Of a stretch of DNA of 64,000 bases, positions 9,135 to 18,898 are shown one piece after another (the first letter of the stretch is position 1; the number at the start of each line of letters is the position of its first letter). The translations under genes were made by a program, and so were the position numbers. The notes under the pieces were generated by a model. That model did not search any database, had not been told where the DNA came from, and saw nothing but the letters and a program-made list of their open reading frames with translations. Source of the stretch: Ferroacidibacillus organovorans (lineage in GTDB: Bacteria > Bacillota > Bacilli > Alicyclobacillales > SLC66); NCBI RefSeq assembly GCF_001642725.1, contig NZ_LSUQ01000010.1:22670-86669 (forward strand), in the 5' to 3' direction.

Positions 9135-10088
9135 GTGGAACATTCGCTTGACGTAGAGCTGTGGGAGCATGAACTTCTTCACTTTGAGCGTTGGATGGTT
9201 GCGCAACGCAATTATTCACCACATACGGTTCGTGCCTATCGTGCCGATATTCACGCTTTTCTCGAATCCTATCGCGGCGCTCCAGGCTCGATTTCGCCGC
9301 AAGTGATTCGTTCCTATCTCGCAACGCTTATGGCTAGAGGCGTTGGGAAAAGAACGATCGCTCGCAAGGTCAGCGCGTTGCGCTCATTTCATCGTGCACT
9401 CTGCATTCAAGGCTCGGAGGATATGAACGCAGCGAACCACGTTAACCTGCCAAAGATGGATCGCAAGCTGCCCTCCTTCTTGACGATTGATGAGATGCAC
9501 GAACTGCTTAAATTGCCGGGTACTTCAACTCCGCTAGGCATGCGCGATCAAGCAATTTTGGAGTTTCTATACGCGACGGGTACCCGCGTTTCTGAATGTG
9601 TTGCACTCAATGTTAACGATCTGGATTTACGGACGTTTTCAATTCGCATCATGGGAAAAGGGCGAAAAGAACGCGTGGTTTTATTTGGTCGAAGAGCAGC
9701 AAATGCCGTTTCAGACTATCTGGAACAGGGCCGCGCTACACTTGCCGATGTAAACGAAAAAGCGCTCTTTGTGAATCGCAACGGCGGGCGACTGACTGAT
9801 CGATCTGTTCGTCGAATGCTTGATCGGTATATCGATCAACTCGCGATCACCAAGCGAATTTCGCCGCATTCCATTCGACACACATTCGCGACCCATATGC
9901 TTGAGGGCGGGGCAGATTTGCGCGTTGTTCAGGAACTTCTTGGTCACGCGAGTCTCTCTTCTACGCAGATCTACACACACACACTGCGCGAGAACATCTC
10001 GTGCGTGTGTACGAGGCGGCTCATCCGCGCGCGCATTCCAATTCCATGGCAGAGTAAATGCGAGCAAGGAACCGTAAACGGTGATTGA
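9135..10088 (+). CDS. xerC: Tyrosine recombinase XerC with a frameshifted C-terminus
   Basis: XerC resolves chromosome dimers with a partner recombinase at dif. The 317-residue reading has the N-terminal SAM-like DNA-binding domain (residues about 10-100) and the catalytic domain with ATGTRVSE (Arg), GKGRKER (Lys), HSIRHTFATHML (His-Arg), LLGHASLSSTQIYTH (His and nucleophilic Tyr, codon 9972-9974). After Tyr-Thr-His the reading frame becomes unlike the family. Removing one AC from the (AC)6 tract at 9973-9984 restores TAREHLVRVYEAAHPRAHS with a stop at 10055-10057, giving 306 residues. The start is GTG 9135 after GGGGAGC; a further upstream start lacks support. The catalytic residues are intact, but the C-terminal helix used for partner contacts is lost as read. 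Confidence 0.9.
   Translation: MEHSLDVELWEHELLHFERWMVAQRNYSPHTVRAYRADIHAFLESYRGAPGSISPQVIRSYLATLMARGVGKRTIARKVSALRSFHRALCIQGSEDMNAANHVNLPKMDRKLPSFLTIDEMHELLKLPGTSTPLGMRDQAILEFLYATGTRVSECVALNVNDLDLRTFSIRIMGKGRKERVVLFGRRAANAVSDYLEQGRATLADVNEKALFVNRNGGRLTDRSVRRMLDRYIDQLAITKRISPHSIRHTFATHMLEGGADLRVVQELLGHASLSSTQIYTHTLRENISCVCTRRLIRARIPIPWQSKCEQGTVNGD
9973..9984 (+). repeat. (AC)6 dinucleotide tract at the xerC frameshift
   Basis: Six AC units lie in the codons after the catalytic Tyr. Five units would keep the family-like frame, so this tract is the likely site of a 2-base expansion. Confidence 0.85.
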
Positions 10089-10106
10089 GAGTAGGGGGAC
10101 AAGGCA

Positions 10107-10667
10107 GTGAGCTTTCATGCAACGACGATCCTGGCGATTCGCACTCCACTCGGTGGCGCGATGGCGGGTGATGGTCAGGTTACCTTCGGTAACGCAATGA
10201 TTATGAAATCAACGGCGAGAAAAGTGCGGAGACTTTATCGGGGTGAGGTCATTGTCGGGTTTGCAGGAAGTGTCGCGGACGCGATGACGCTCTCAGAAAA
10301 GTTTGAGCAGAAGCTTGAAGAACATAAGGGAAATGTGCCGCGCGCAGCAGTTGAATTGGCAAAGATGTGGCGAACGGATCGCATGTTAAGTAAGCTTGAA
10401 GCGATGCTTATTGCACTCTCAAAAGACCATCTCTTGATGATTTCTGGGACGGGTGAAGTGATTGAGCCGGATGACGGCATTTGTGCGATTGGCTCCGGAG
10501 GTTCGTACGCACTCGCTGCAGCGCGAGCGCTTGTGCGCCACACGGAGTTAAGCCCTGAGTCGACTGTTCGTGAAGCGCTGAAAATTGCCAGTGAGCTATG
10601 CGTCTACACGAATGAAAACATCATTGTCGAGCAGATCAATCCCGGACGAGAGGATGGTTCGTTGTGA
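10107..10667 (+). CDS. hslV: ATP-dependent protease subunit HslV (ClpQ/CodW)
   Basis: HslV is the proteasome-beta-like peptidase of the HslUV complex. The 186-residue product has the family core [20 protein letters not shown] and [12 protein letters not shown] and the C-terminal YTNENI segment. The N-terminus reads start-Ser-Phe-His-Ala-Thr-Thr: like B. subtilis ClpQ, and unlike E. coli HslV, Thr is not immediately after the initiator, and Ser-2 could be the nucleophile. GTG 10107 follows a GGGGG stretch. It overlaps hslU by 4 bases. Confidence 0.96.
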   Translation: MSFHATTILAIRTPLGGAMAGDGQVTFGNAMIMKSTARKVRRLYRGEVIVGFAGSVADAMTLSEKFEQKLEEHKGNVPRAAVELAKMWRTDRMLSKLEAMLIALSKDHLLMISGTGEVIEPDDGICAIGSGGSYALAAARALVRHTELSPESTVREALKIASELCVYTNENIIVEQINPGREDGSL

Positions 10668-12040
10668 GTGCGTCATTCTCGCCTAAAGAAATTGTCGACG
10701 AACTAGACATTCATGTCGTCGGCCAAAAGGCAGCCAAACGGGCTGTCGCGATAGCGCTTCGCAATCGTTTCCGGCGTGCAAAGCTCGATCCGGAATTGCG
10801 CGATGAGGTATCTCCAAAAAATATCTTGATGATTGGACCTACAGGAGTTGGAAAAACGGAAATCGCGCGACGAATCGCTAAACTAACCGGCGCCCCGTTT
10901 GTCAAGGTAGAAGCCACGAAGTTTACAGAGGTTGGCTATGTGGGACGCGATGTGGATTCCATGGTTCGGGATCTGGTAGAAACAGGAATCCGCACGTTAA
11001 AAGCGGAGCGAATATCGGCTGTTGAGGATCGGGCAAAGGATGCGGTAAACGAACGAATCCTTGATGCGATGATGCCGGATTCAAACCGTGAGCGAACGTT
11101 TCGCAATCCGCTTGAGGCGCTGTTTCAAGCGAGTGAGCCTACTAAACCTGCGTCGGAGTCTGTCCGTCTGGAGCGCGATCGGCTTCGTCGGGAATTGCTG
11201 ACGGGTGCGCTTGATGACCGTGTCATTGAGATCAATGTCGAGGATACCTCATCTCCGAATCTTGACTTCATGCCTGGCATGGGTGCGGAAAACCTCGGCA
11301 ACCTCCAGGAAATGCTCGGTAATTTCTTTCCGAAGCGCAAGCGGCAACGACGTGTGACCGTTCATGAGGCAAAGAAGCTTCTGGTTGCAGAAGAAGCGCA
11401 AAAGTTGATCGACATGGATGAATTGACGCGCGACGCGGTTCGCCGGGCTGAAGAAGCCGGGATTATCTTCATTGATGAGATTGACAAGATCGCGAGTCGC
11501 GAAGGACGTGGCGGTGCCGACGTATCGCGTGAAGGTGTGCAGCGCGACATTCTACCGATTGTTGAAGGTTCGACCGTGATGACAAAACATGGGCCAGTAA
11601 AAACGGATCATATCTTGTTCATCGCGGCAGGCGCATTCCATATGTCCAAGCCGTCAGACTTGATTCCAGAACTTCAGGGACGTTTTCCTATTCGCGTTGA
11701 ACTGACAAGTCTAAGTGCGAACGATATGGAGAAAATACTGACAGAGCCGAAGAGTGCGCTTATTACACAATACAAGGCGCTCCTTGCGACAGAAGGGGTT
11801 ACGCTTGAATTCGCTGAGGGGTCTGTTCGGCGCATTGCTGAAATCGCAACCGATGTGAATGCAAACACAGAAGACATCGGCGCCCGTCGTTTGCATACGC
11901 TGCTCGAAAAGCTGTTGGAAGATGTCATGTTTGAAGCGCCCAACATTAGTCCGACGAGCATTGTGGTCACACCGGACTATGTGGACGAAAAATTGGCCGG
12001 AATCGCGGGAGACAGAGATTTAAGTCACTTTATTTTATAG
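10664..12040 (+). CDS. hslU: HslU ATPase (ClpY/CodX)
   Basis: HslU is the AAA+ unfoldase ring that feeds substrates to HslV. The 458-residue product has Walker [10 protein letters not shown] near residue 58, the pore-type GYVGRDV motif, an intermediate domain (residues about 110-240), Walker B FIDEIDKI near residue 268, and sensor-type [12 protein letters not shown] with a C-terminal [13 protein letters not shown] tail (DRDLSHFIL) that activates HslV. GTG 10664 overlaps the hslV stop as GTGA, showing translational coupling. codY follows after 12 bases. Confidence 0.97.
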   Translation: MSASFSPKEIVDELDIHVVGQKAAKRAVAIALRNRFRRAKLDPELRDEVSPKNILMIGPTGVGKTEIARRIAKLTGAPFVKVEATKFTEVGYVGRDVDSMVRDLVETGIRTLKAERISAVEDRAKDAVNERILDAMMPDSNRERTFRNPLEALFQASEPTKPASESVRLERDRLRRELLTGALDDRVIEINVEDTSSPNLDFMPGMGAENLGNLQEMLGNFFPKRKRQRRVTVHEAKKLLVAEEAQKLIDMDELTRDAVRRAEEAGIIFIDEIDKIASREGRGGADVSREGVQRDILPIVEGSTVMTKHGPVKTDHILFIAAGAFHMSKPSDLIPELQGRFPIRVELTSLSANDMEKILTEPKSALITQYKALLATEGVTLEFAEGSVRRIAEIATDVNANTEDIGARRLHTLLEKLLEDVMFEAPNISPTSIVVTPDYVDEKLAGIAGDRDLSHFIL

Positions 12041-12052
12041 GAGGATGTTGAC

Positions 12053-12820
12053 ATGGATTTGTTAAAAAAGGCACGGAGTATCAATCGATTATTGCAGCGA
12101 GCAGGGCAGTTTGTGGACTTTCTGGAAATGGCGGAACTTCTACGTGACGTGATTCAAGCGAATGTGTACGTCGTTTCGAGAACGGGTAAAATTTTGGGCT
12201 TAGCCGAGATTCGCGCGGAAGGGACGTACGAAACGGATTTGCAGCGGCTGTTTCCTTCTGAGTACAACGCAGGTCTTCTTCGTCAGGATACGACACTTGC
12301 CAATACGCATAACATGAACCCATTGGCCGAGTTGAACGAACAACACCACGAGTCGCAGGATTCGGAAGTCACAACGATTGTTCCTGTCATTGGTGGTGGA
12401 GATCGTCTTGGAACATTGATACTCGCGCGTCAGTCACCTGACTTCACAGATGAAGATTTGTTGTTGGCGGAGTTTGGTGCAACGGTTGTAGGAATGGAAA
12501 TTTTGCGTTCGCGCGCGCACGAAATGGAAGAAGAATCGCGTTCCCGCGCGATCGTTCAGATGGCAGTCGACTCTCTTTCTTACAGTGAACTGGAAGCTGT
12601 GGACCACATCTTTGAAGAATTGGACGGCCGTGAAGGACTCTTGGTTGCGAGTAAAATCGCGGATCGCGTCGGCATTACCCGCTCGGTGATTGTCAATGCG
12701 TTGCGCAAACTTGAGAGTGCGGGTGTTATTGAGTCGCGTTCGCTCGGAATGAAAGGGACATACATCAAGATTTTGAATGACAAACTGCTTGCGCAATTGC
12801 ACAAAGTGCGCAACCGCTAA
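12053..12820 (+). CDS. codY: GTP-sensing transcriptional pleiotropic repressor CodY
   Basis: CodY represses stationary-phase and amino-acid genes when GTP and branched-chain amino acids are high. The 255-residue product begins [18 protein letters not shown], has a GAF-type ligand-binding domain (residues about 1-150) and a winged helix-turn-helix near the C-terminus ([19 protein letters not shown] followed by [17 protein letters not shown]). ATG 12053 follows AGGAGG. It ends the dprA-codY cluster and is followed by a strong terminator before the flagellar genes. Confidence 0.97.
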   Translation: MDLLKKARSINRLLQRAGQFVDFLEMAELLRDVIQANVYVVSRTGKILGLAEIRAEGTYETDLQRLFPSEYNAGLLRQDTTLANTHNMNPLAELNEQHHESQDSEVTTIVPVIGGGDRLGTLILARQSPDFTDEDLLLAEFGATVVGMEILRSRAHEMEEESRSRAIVQMAVDSLSYSELEAVDHIFEELDGREGLLVASKIADRVGITRSVIVNALRKLESAGVIESRSLGMKGTYIKILNDKLLAQLHKVRNR

Positions 12821-12876
12821 GCGCAGTTCAAATTCGAGTTTGTGAAATTCGATTGAAACGGATCGCGGATTTGGGT

Positions 12877-12917
12877 GGGTTGCCACAGGATCGCTGTGGC
12901 AACCCTTTGTCGTTTTT
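12877..12917 (+). terminator. Terminator between codY and the flagellar operon
   Basis: Perfect 12-bp arms GGGTTGCCACAG (12877-12888) and CTGTGGCAACCC (12894-12905) enclose a 5-base loop and are followed by TTTGTCGTTTTT. The rest of the 194-base gap up to flgB shows no sigma-D promoter and no convincing sigma-A promoter to my eye. Confidence 0.85.
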
Positions 12918-13014
12918 CGAAGAAATCCCCAAATTCGCTGTCATAGATGCAGGGAAAACGTCGATTCTTGTTGAATTCTAATTGATGATCGTTCAAGAAG
13001 GGGCGTGATAATGT

Positions 13015-13422
13015 TTGTCTGGTTCCTTCACCATCGCGGCACTCCAGTCTGCGCTTGACGCAGCTCAGTTAAGACAACAAGTTTATGCGAATAACATTGC
13101 AAATGCTAATACGCCGGGGTACCACCGCGAAACTGTTCAATTTAACTCGCTCTTGCAACAGGCGATCGCACAGTCAAATGGTTCCGGTACACTTGCGATG
13201 CTGCAAAATAGTTCGAGTGACCTGTCAACGGTGCAGACGTTGCAAAATGTCGCGCCGGTCGTAACGGTTGATCAAAATACAGCCGTTTCGTCCAATGGGA
13301 ATAATGTCAATTTGGACGCGGAAATGAGCGGTCTTGCCATGAACCAATTGGACGCGGCGGCGATGGTCACTGAGTTGAATAACCAGTTTACCTTGCTTAG
13401 AACTGCAATTCTCGGGAGTTGA
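13015..13422 (+). CDS. flgB: Flagellar basal-body rod protein FlgB
   Basis: FlgB is a proximal rod subunit exported by the flagellar type III system. The 135-residue product has the rod signature LRQQVYANNIANANTPGYHRE near residue 20 and a C-terminal helix (AAAMVTELNNQFTLLRTAI) typical of the coiled-coil D0 domain. The start is TTG 13015 with GAAGGGG 11 bases upstream; an ATG 4 bases earlier is out of frame. It is the first gene of the fla/che operon. Confidence 0.95.
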   Translation: MSGSFTIAALQSALDAAQLRQQVYANNIANANTPGYHRETVQFNSLLQQAIAQSNGSGTLAMLQNSSSDLSTVQTLQNVAPVVTVDQNTAVSSNGNNVNLDAEMSGLAMNQLDAAAMVTELNNQFTLLRTAILGS

Positions 13423-13427
13423 TCGAG

Positions 13428-13862
13428 ATGGGACTATTTGATGGTTTGACGATAAGCGCGACCGGCTTGACCGCGAATCGTCTCTGGCTTGATGTGATTT
13501 CGAACAATATCGCTAACGCAAACACGACGCGGACGCCAACGGGAGGCCCGTATCGAAGAGAAGAGGTTGTCCTCAATTCGGTTCCTACTTCCTTCCAGAG
13601 TGTTTTAGGGAACGCCGTAAATTCTTCTTTGTCGGGCGGGGGAGTTGTGGTTCAGTCCGTTGTCAAAGATCCTTCTCCGTTTCGACTTGTGTACGATCCG
13701 ACGAACCCGAACGCTGTAAATGGGTATGTTCAAATGCCGAATGTCGATATCGCGAAAGAGATGGTAGATATGATTACCGCTTCACGCGCGTATGAGGCGA
13801 ATGTGACTGCGTTCGATGCGGCAAAAGCGATCGATGTTCAGACGCTCAATATTGGAAAGTAG
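13428..13862 (+). CDS. flgC: Flagellar basal-body rod protein FlgC
   Basis: FlgC is a rod subunit. The 144-residue product shows LWLDVISNNIANANTTRTP near residue 20, a PYRREEVVL strand and the C-terminal GYVQMPNVDIAKEMVDMI motif and helix. ATG 13428 lies 9 bases after GGGAG. The ORF can be extended to a TTG overlapping flgB, which I do not favour. Confidence 0.96.
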   Translation: MGLFDGLTISATGLTANRLWLDVISNNIANANTTRTPTGGPYRREEVVLNSVPTSFQSVLGNAVNSSLSGGGVVVQSVVKDPSPFRLVYDPTNPNAVNGYVQMPNVDIAKEMVDMITASRAYEANVTAFDAAKAIDVQTLNIGK

Positions 13863-13871
13863 GTTTACATC

Positions 13872-14162
13872 TTGATAAACCCGATTTCTAACGTAATGAT
13901 GGCGACACCCGCACTGGCGACACCAGCTGCTGCGAATGGGGGCACGTCATTCTCGCAGATGCTGACAAGCGCCCTGCAAGGGGTCAATACTTCTGTCGCA
14001 CAATCCCAGTCACAAGGGTTGGCCTTGGCGGCAGGGACTGCGCCAAATCTCAGCAATGTCATGGTTTCAGCGACACAGGCGCAACTCGCACTCGATCTTA
14101 CCGTACAGGTGCGCAACCGCGCAGTCAGTGCTTATAACCAATTGATGAGTATGCAAGTATAA
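13872..14162 (+). CDS. fliE: Flagellar hook-basal body complex protein FliE
   Basis: FliE links the MS ring and the rod. The 96-residue product has a variable N-terminus and the conserved C-terminal helix (LSNVMVSATQAQLALDL, then TVQVRNRAVSAYNQLMSMQV). The start is TTG 13872 after AAGTAGG. Position between flgC and fliF matches other Bacilli. Confidence 0.93.
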   Translation: MINPISNVMMATPALATPAAANGGTSFSQMLTSALQGVNTSVAQSQSQGLALAAGTAPNLSNVMVSATQAQLALDLTVQVRNRAVSAYNQLMSMQV

Positions 14163-14208
14163 TCCGCGAACCGCGTAGAGGGTGAGTTGCACTGGGTGAT
14201 GGTTCAGG

Positions 14209-15717
14209 ATGAATTATGATTTGCAATCTCTTATAAAGCGGTTTTCTGAATGGTATGGTTCACTTGAGAGACGTCAGAAACGCAATCTGATCGCAATCGG
14301 CATTTTCTTTTTGCTAACGGTGTCTTTGCTATCCCTTTTTCTGCTCAATCCGAATTACCAGGTGGTCTTTTCGAATCTCAATTCAAAGTCTGCCGGTGAG
14401 ATCACCCAAAAACTGGATCAGTTAAAAATTCCCTATCAATTACAGGGCAATACGATTCTGATTCCATCAGCGCAGGCGGATCAAGCGAGAATCGATATGG
14501 CGATGAATGGATTGCCGAGTACGGGGATGGTGGATTATTCCCAAATTATTCAAAATTCTTCGCCGCTCGGAATGACAGATCAGGCCATGAATCTCGAAGT
14601 GCTTTCTGTTTTGCAAACCCGTCTTGCGCAATCGATTGAATTGATCAACGGAATTTCTAATGCACAGGTCAATATTGTAATGCCGCAATCATCCAGCTTT
14701 TTGGTGAATCCGACACAATCCGGCACGGCGAAGGCTTCTGTCATTCTTAATGTGGCCCCGGGCAACGTACTCACATCTTCGCAAGTGTTTGGGATTCAGC
14801 AATTGGTTGCTCACTCAGTAACGGGGTTGAGCGCGGCAGACGTTTCTGTCATCGATCAAAATGGCAATGATCTCTCTGCCTCCACCGGGTCAAGTGGTGC
14901 CGCAATTTCCGGTCAAGTCGCGCAGGAAATTGCAATTAAACAGCAGATTGAGACAACGCTTGCGATGCAGCTACAAAATAGCTTGACCCAGTTTGTTGGC
15001 GCGGGAAACGTCCAGGTCATCGTTCACGCAAACGTGACTTTTAACTCGGAAGTTCAATCAAGCCACGTTGTAACGGCAGGGCCACCACTCTCATCGCAAA
15101 CGTCGACGAGTTCATCGACAGGTGGCGGGACAGGAGGCGGCGTTGCGGGGCAGGCGACGCAAAATCCGAATGTCGTCACCTATGGAAGTACGGGCGGGGG
15201 AACCGGATCTACGTCCAATACGCGATCAAGCACGACAAATTACGAAAACAGCAATACGAATACGACGACAAAACTCGACCCTATGCAAGTCAATGGCTAT
15301 AACGTGAGTGTACTGATCAACGCAAAGGCGGTTGCACTGACGCCGACGCTTAGCGCGAATCTTCAGCAGTTTGTTTTAACGGCCGTAGGTGCGCGCGGGG
15401 CTGGTGCGAAAGGATCGGCCGTGAGTGTACTGACGGTTCCGTTTGTCAATTCTTCTCTAACAGGCACAGTTCCAAGTTCATTTGTCACACCCCTCGCGCT
15501 AGGTGCGGTTGGAGCGCTTGTTCTTGGAGGAATTCTTATCTTTATCATCAGGCGACGCAAACGGCCAGATCCGGTTACGGCGCAGCGCCAGCTCCTGGGT
15601 GATGACAACACCGAGCAATCGCCTGAAGCAATGATGACACGCCAATTGCAGGAAATGGCTTTTAAAAAACCAGAAGCAATGGCATCACTCATTCGCACGT
15701 GGCTATCCGATGATTGA
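14209..15717 (+). CDS. fliF: Flagellar MS-ring protein FliF
   Basis: FliF forms the membrane-supramembrane ring that nucleates basal body assembly. The 502-residue product has two transmembrane segments, one near residues 25-47 and one near 425-447, with the ring-building motifs between them (NYQVVFSNLNSKSAGEI; MDQ-like TDQAMNLEVLSVLQTRLAQS). A long Ser/Thr/Gly-rich, low-complexity insert lies at about residues 295-355. The cytoplasmic C-terminus (MAFKKPEAMASLIRTWLSDD) is the FliG-binding tail. ATG 14209 has only a weak Shine-Dalgarno. Confidence 0.96.
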   Translation: MNYDLQSLIKRFSEWYGSLERRQKRNLIAIGIFFLLTVSLLSLFLLNPNYQVVFSNLNSKSAGEITQKLDQLKIPYQLQGNTILIPSAQADQARIDMAMNGLPSTGMVDYSQIIQNSSPLGMTDQAMNLEVLSVLQTRLAQSIELINGISNAQVNIVMPQSSSFLVNPTQSGTAKASVILNVAPGNVLTSSQVFGIQQLVAHSVTGLSAADVSVIDQNGNDLSASTGSSGAAISGQVAQEIAIKQQIETTLAMQLQNSLTQFVGAGNVQVIVHANVTFNSEVQSSHVVTAGPPLSSQTSTSSSTGGGTGGGVAGQATQNPNVVTYGSTGGGTGSTSNTRSSTTNYENSNTNTTTKLDPMQVNGYNVSVLINAKAVALTPTLSANLQQFVLTAVGARGAGAKGSAVSVLTVPFVNSSLTGTVPSSFVTPLALGAVGALVLGGILIFIIRRRKRPDPVTAQRQLLGDDNTEQSPEAMMTRQLQEMAFKKPEAMASLIRTWLSDD

Positions 15718-15780
15718 ATCATTTTTTCGCGCTGATGGAGCGAAGAATTTGAAACTGGAAAATCAAGGGGGTGTGGCGTG

Positions 15781-16797
15781 ATGAGTGTTCGACGAGGTGG
15801 GGAGTTGTCGGGTAAGCAGAAGGCCGCACTCCTTCTGATTTCTCTCGGTCCAGAGACGGCGGCGAACGTCTACAAACATCTTCGAGAAGAGGAAATCGAA
15901 AAACTAACACTTGAAATTGCGTCAGTTCAACGGGTGGAGCACGGTGATCGCTCGCGAATCCTCGAAGAATTTCAGCAGCTTGCAATCGCCGAGCAATACA
16001 TCTCTGAGGGTGGGATTGAATACGCGCGCGAGATTTTGCAAAAGGCTCTTGGCAAAGAGCGGGCGCTTGAACTGGTCGAACGTCTGACCTCCTCATTGCA
16101 GGTGCGACCCTTTGAGTTTGCGCGAAAGGCGAATCCGCTGCAAATTCTGAACTTTATACAGACCGAACACCCGCAAACGATCGCTCTTGTTCTATCGTAC
16201 TTGGAACCTAAACAGGCGTCCGGAATTCTTGCGGAACTTCCGCAAAACGTGCGCTATGAAGTTGCCATGCGGATTGCCACGATGGATTCAACGAGTCCGG
16301 AAGTCGTGAGTTCAGTAGAACGTGTTCTTGAGAGTAAACTCGCCTCGATGACATCGCTTGGAACGATGAACATCGGTGGACTCGACGCGCTTGTTCAAAT
16401 TTTGAATGGCGTGGATCGCAGTACAGAGCGCGGGATTCTTGATTACGTCGAAACCACCGATCCAGAACTGGCGGAAGAGATTAAGCGGCGCATGTTTATT
16501 TTTGAAGACATCGTCATGCTTGATCCCAAATCGGTTCAGCGCGTGATTCGCGATATCGAGCAGTCAGATTTGCAACTCGCATTGCGAACTGCGAGTGAGG
16601 AAGTCAAGGAACTCGTATTCTCTAACATGTCAAAACGGATGGTCGAGACGTTCAAGGAAGATATGGAGTTCGCAGGTCCTGTGCGGTTGCGCGATGTCGA
16701 AGAGGCTCAACAGCGCATCGTTGCGCAGATTCGCAGGTTAGAAGATATGGGAGAAATCGTAATTCGACGAGGTGGCAGCGAAGATGTCCTTGTCTAA
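15781..16797 (+). CDS. fliG: Flagellar motor switch protein FliG
   Basis: FliG is the switch-complex protein that contacts the stator. The 338-residue product begins with the ALLLISLGPETAANVYKHL N-domain, has the EHPQTIALVLSYL middle-domain signature (residue about 128) and a C-terminal domain with RRMFIFEDIVMLDPKSVQRV, DLQLALRTASEEVKELVFSN and the charged torque helix. ATG 15781 and GTG 15778 are both possible after AAGGGGGTG. fliH overlaps its end. Confidence 0.97.
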   Translation: MSVRRGGELSGKQKAALLLISLGPETAANVYKHLREEEIEKLTLEIASVQRVEHGDRSRILEEFQQLAIAEQYISEGGIEYAREILQKALGKERALELVERLTSSLQVRPFEFARKANPLQILNFIQTEHPQTIALVLSYLEPKQASGILAELPQNVRYEVAMRIATMDSTSPEVVSSVERVLESKLASMTSLGTMNIGGLDALVQILNGVDRSTERGILDYVETTDPELAEEIKRRMFIFEDIVMLDPKSVQRVIRDIEQSDLQLALRTASEEVKELVFSNMSKRMVETFKEDMEFAGPVRLRDVEEAQQRIVAQIRRLEDMGEIVIRRGGSEDVLV

Positions 16798-17584
16798 AAT
16801 TTACAGACTTCCGTGTGACGATATTGCGAATCGCACCATCACCTCTCCTCTCAGCGAATCCTTTTTACAGCGTTCTAGTCAGCGCAACTTGACGGATGGA
16901 CATGAAACGGATGCGGTTGAGCAGGATCTCTCGCAAAATGCACAGAGTGAAATGGAAATTTCGCTGCGAGAGTTGGGAGCGGAACTTTTGCGACTCGAGG
17001 GCGAGCGGGAAACTCTGACGCGCGAACTGGTAAGCATGGAGGAAGAAGCTAAATTACGTGCAGAACATCTCTTTGCACAAGCGCGTGACGAAGGGTTTAG
17101 GGATGGTTTTGAAGTCGGCGTCAGGCAAGGTGAACAATCGGTTTCCGAAAAAATAGACATGGTGGACAAGCTTCTGCGCCTCGCGGGAGAAGAGCGCGCA
17201 CGCGCGCTGCTTGAACGCGAGAGCGATGTTGTAAGGCTTGCCATGCAGATCGCGCGAAGGGTTGTCTGCGCGACAATTGCGGATGATGATGAGATGGCGC
17301 AAGCGGTGATTCGCCCGCTGCTCGCGAAGGTGCGAAAAACGAACCGTTTAGAACTCCGCGTGGCGAGCGCAGATTTTGCTTCCGTTCTTTCCGAAAAACC
17401 AGATCTTGAGTCACTCCTTTTTTTTGATGCTCGTCTTGACGTCGTGCCGGATCTGAGTTTGAAGCGTGGGGACGTCGTTTTGATCACGGATTTTGGGACC
17501 ATGGATGGGCGGGTCGAAACGCGCATGGATCTCATCTCCCAGGCGCTGCTTAAAGTCGCAAAACGATCGGGTGATCTAGAATGA
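16784..17584 (+). CDS. fliH: Flagellar export stator protein FliH
   Basis: FliH regulates the FliI ATPase and docks it at the switch complex. The 266-residue product has a variable N-terminus, a central coiled coil (residues about 45-140, Glu/Arg rich) with GFRDGFEVGVRQGEQ as the Gly-repeat segment, and a C-terminal domain like V/F-type ATPase subunit E/delta (VVRLAMQIARRVVCATI). ATG 16784 overlaps fliG by 14 bases and has GAGGTGG upstream. Confidence 0.9.
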   Translation: MSLSKIYRLPCDDIANRTITSPLSESFLQRSSQRNLTDGHETDAVEQDLSQNAQSEMEISLRELGAELLRLEGERETLTRELVSMEEEAKLRAEHLFAQARDEGFRDGFEVGVRQGEQSVSEKIDMVDKLLRLAGEERARALLERESDVVRLAMQIARRVVCATIADDDEMAQAVIRPLLAKVRKTNRLELRVASADFASVLSEKPDLESLLFFDARLDVVPDLSLKRGDVVLITDFGTMDGRVETRMDLISQALLKVAKRSGDLE

Positions 17585-18897
17585 GCCAGGGACGCATTGC
17601 GCGCTATGAAGCTATTCTTGATCAAACCGATCTTTTTCGCGTCCACGGCCATGTACAGAATGTCGTCGGAACGTTGATTGAATCGATTGGGCCGATGACG
17701 AAGATCGGAGAAATTTGCCGGATTAGTGGTTCCGATAACCAGGATATTCTCTGTGAGGTCATCGGGTTTCGCAGTGAGCGCGTGTTACTGGTTCCCCTTT
17801 CTACGCTTGAGGGGCTAGCACCCGGCAGCGTCGTAATGGCGACGGGCAAACCGCTCACGGTGGGTGTTGGGGACGGATTGCTCGGGCGTGTCCTTGATGG
17901 TCTCGGCTTACCGATCGATGGACTAGGCGCGTTGCGTACGTATGAGGAGCGGTCCACACTGCGGGAACCCCCCTTGCCGCTATCGCGACCGCGCATTGAC
18001 TCGGTGTTGTCGACAGGCGTCCGCGTGATCGACGCGTTTTTAACGCTTGGAAAAGGGCAGCGTATCGGTCTTTTTGCAGGTAGTGGCGTAGGGAAAAGCA
18101 CACTGCTCGGCATGATTGCAAAAGAAAGTCAAGCGGATGTGAACGTGATTGCGCTCGTCGGGGAGCGTGGTCGTGAGGTCAACGAGTTTATTGAGCGGGA
18201 TCTTGCAATGGCTCGGGATCGCACGGTAGTGGTCGTGGCAACATCAGATCAACCGGCGGTCGTGCGCGCAAAGGCGGCCTATGTCGCGACGACGATTGCA
18301 GAGTATTTTCGCGATAAAGGGTTGTCGGTGAACCTCATGATGGATTCGGTGACTCGCTTTGCGATGGCGCTTCGCGAAATGGGACTGGCAGTAGGAGAGC
18401 CGCCTACGGCGCGCGGGTACACGCCATCTGTCTTTGCGGCACTTCCGCGCCTGCTTGAACGCACTGGGAAGAATGAGCGAGGCACAATCACAGGCATCTA
18501 CACAGTGCTCGTTGACGGGGACGACATGCAGGAACCGATCGTCGACGCGGTGCGCGGAATTCTTGACGGACATATCACGCTGAGCCGCGCGCTTGCTGAA
18601 CGTGGACACTATCCGGCGGTGGATTTACTACAAAGTGTGAGTCGCCTCATGACGGATCTTGTAGATCAAGAACATCGCCAGGCCGCACTTGAAGTGAGAC
18701 GCTGGATTGGAGCGGGGCGAGATGCGGAGGATCTGATTCGCATCGGTGCGTATAAACGTGGTACAGATCCGCTGATCGACCAATGGATGGCGATGGAGAC
18801 TGCGATAAAACAATTCTTGGTACAGGATGTCGAGGATCACAGCGTGTATGATCAAGCACGCTCACTGCTTTTGGATCTCTTGAAGGGGGGCGTGTAG
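17581..18897 (+). CDS. fliI: Flagellum-specific ATPase FliI
   Basis: FliI energises substrate delivery to the flagellar export gate. The 438-residue product resembles F1 ATPase beta: Walker A FAGSGVGKSTLLGMIAKES near residue 165, VIALVGERGREVNEFIERD, Walker B-type VNLMMDSVTRFAMALRE and PTARGYTPSVFAALPRLLER. ATG 17581 overlaps the fliH stop by 4 bases. Confidence 0.97.
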   Translation: MSQGRIARYEAILDQTDLFRVHGHVQNVVGTLIESIGPMTKIGEICRISGSDNQDILCEVIGFRSERVLLVPLSTLEGLAPGSVVMATGKPLTVGVGDGLLGRVLDGLGLPIDGLGALRTYEERSTLREPPLPLSRPRIDSVLSTGVRVIDAFLTLGKGQRIGLFAGSGVGKSTLLGMIAKESQADVNVIALVGERGREVNEFIERDLAMARDRTVVVVATSDQPAVVRAKAAYVATTIAEYFRDKGLSVNLMMDSVTRFAMALREMGLAVGEPPTARGYTPSVFAALPRLLERTGKNERGTITGIYTVLVDGDDMQEPIVDAVRGILDGHITLSRALAERGHYPAVDLLQSVSRLMTDLVDQEHRQAALEVRRWIGAGRDAEDLIRIGAYKRGTDPLIDQWMAMETAIKQFLVQDVEDHSVYDQARSLLLDLLKGGV

Positions 18898-18898
18898 C

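Noticed and set aside
9135..10088. Phage or integron integrase
   Set aside because: Length, motifs and position between trmFO and hslV identify chromosomal XerC; there are no phage genes or attachment-site duplications nearby.
12918..13014. Sigma-D promoter before flgB
   Set aside because: GTCGATTC resembles part of the -10, but no TAAA lies at the right distance; I could not support a promoter here.
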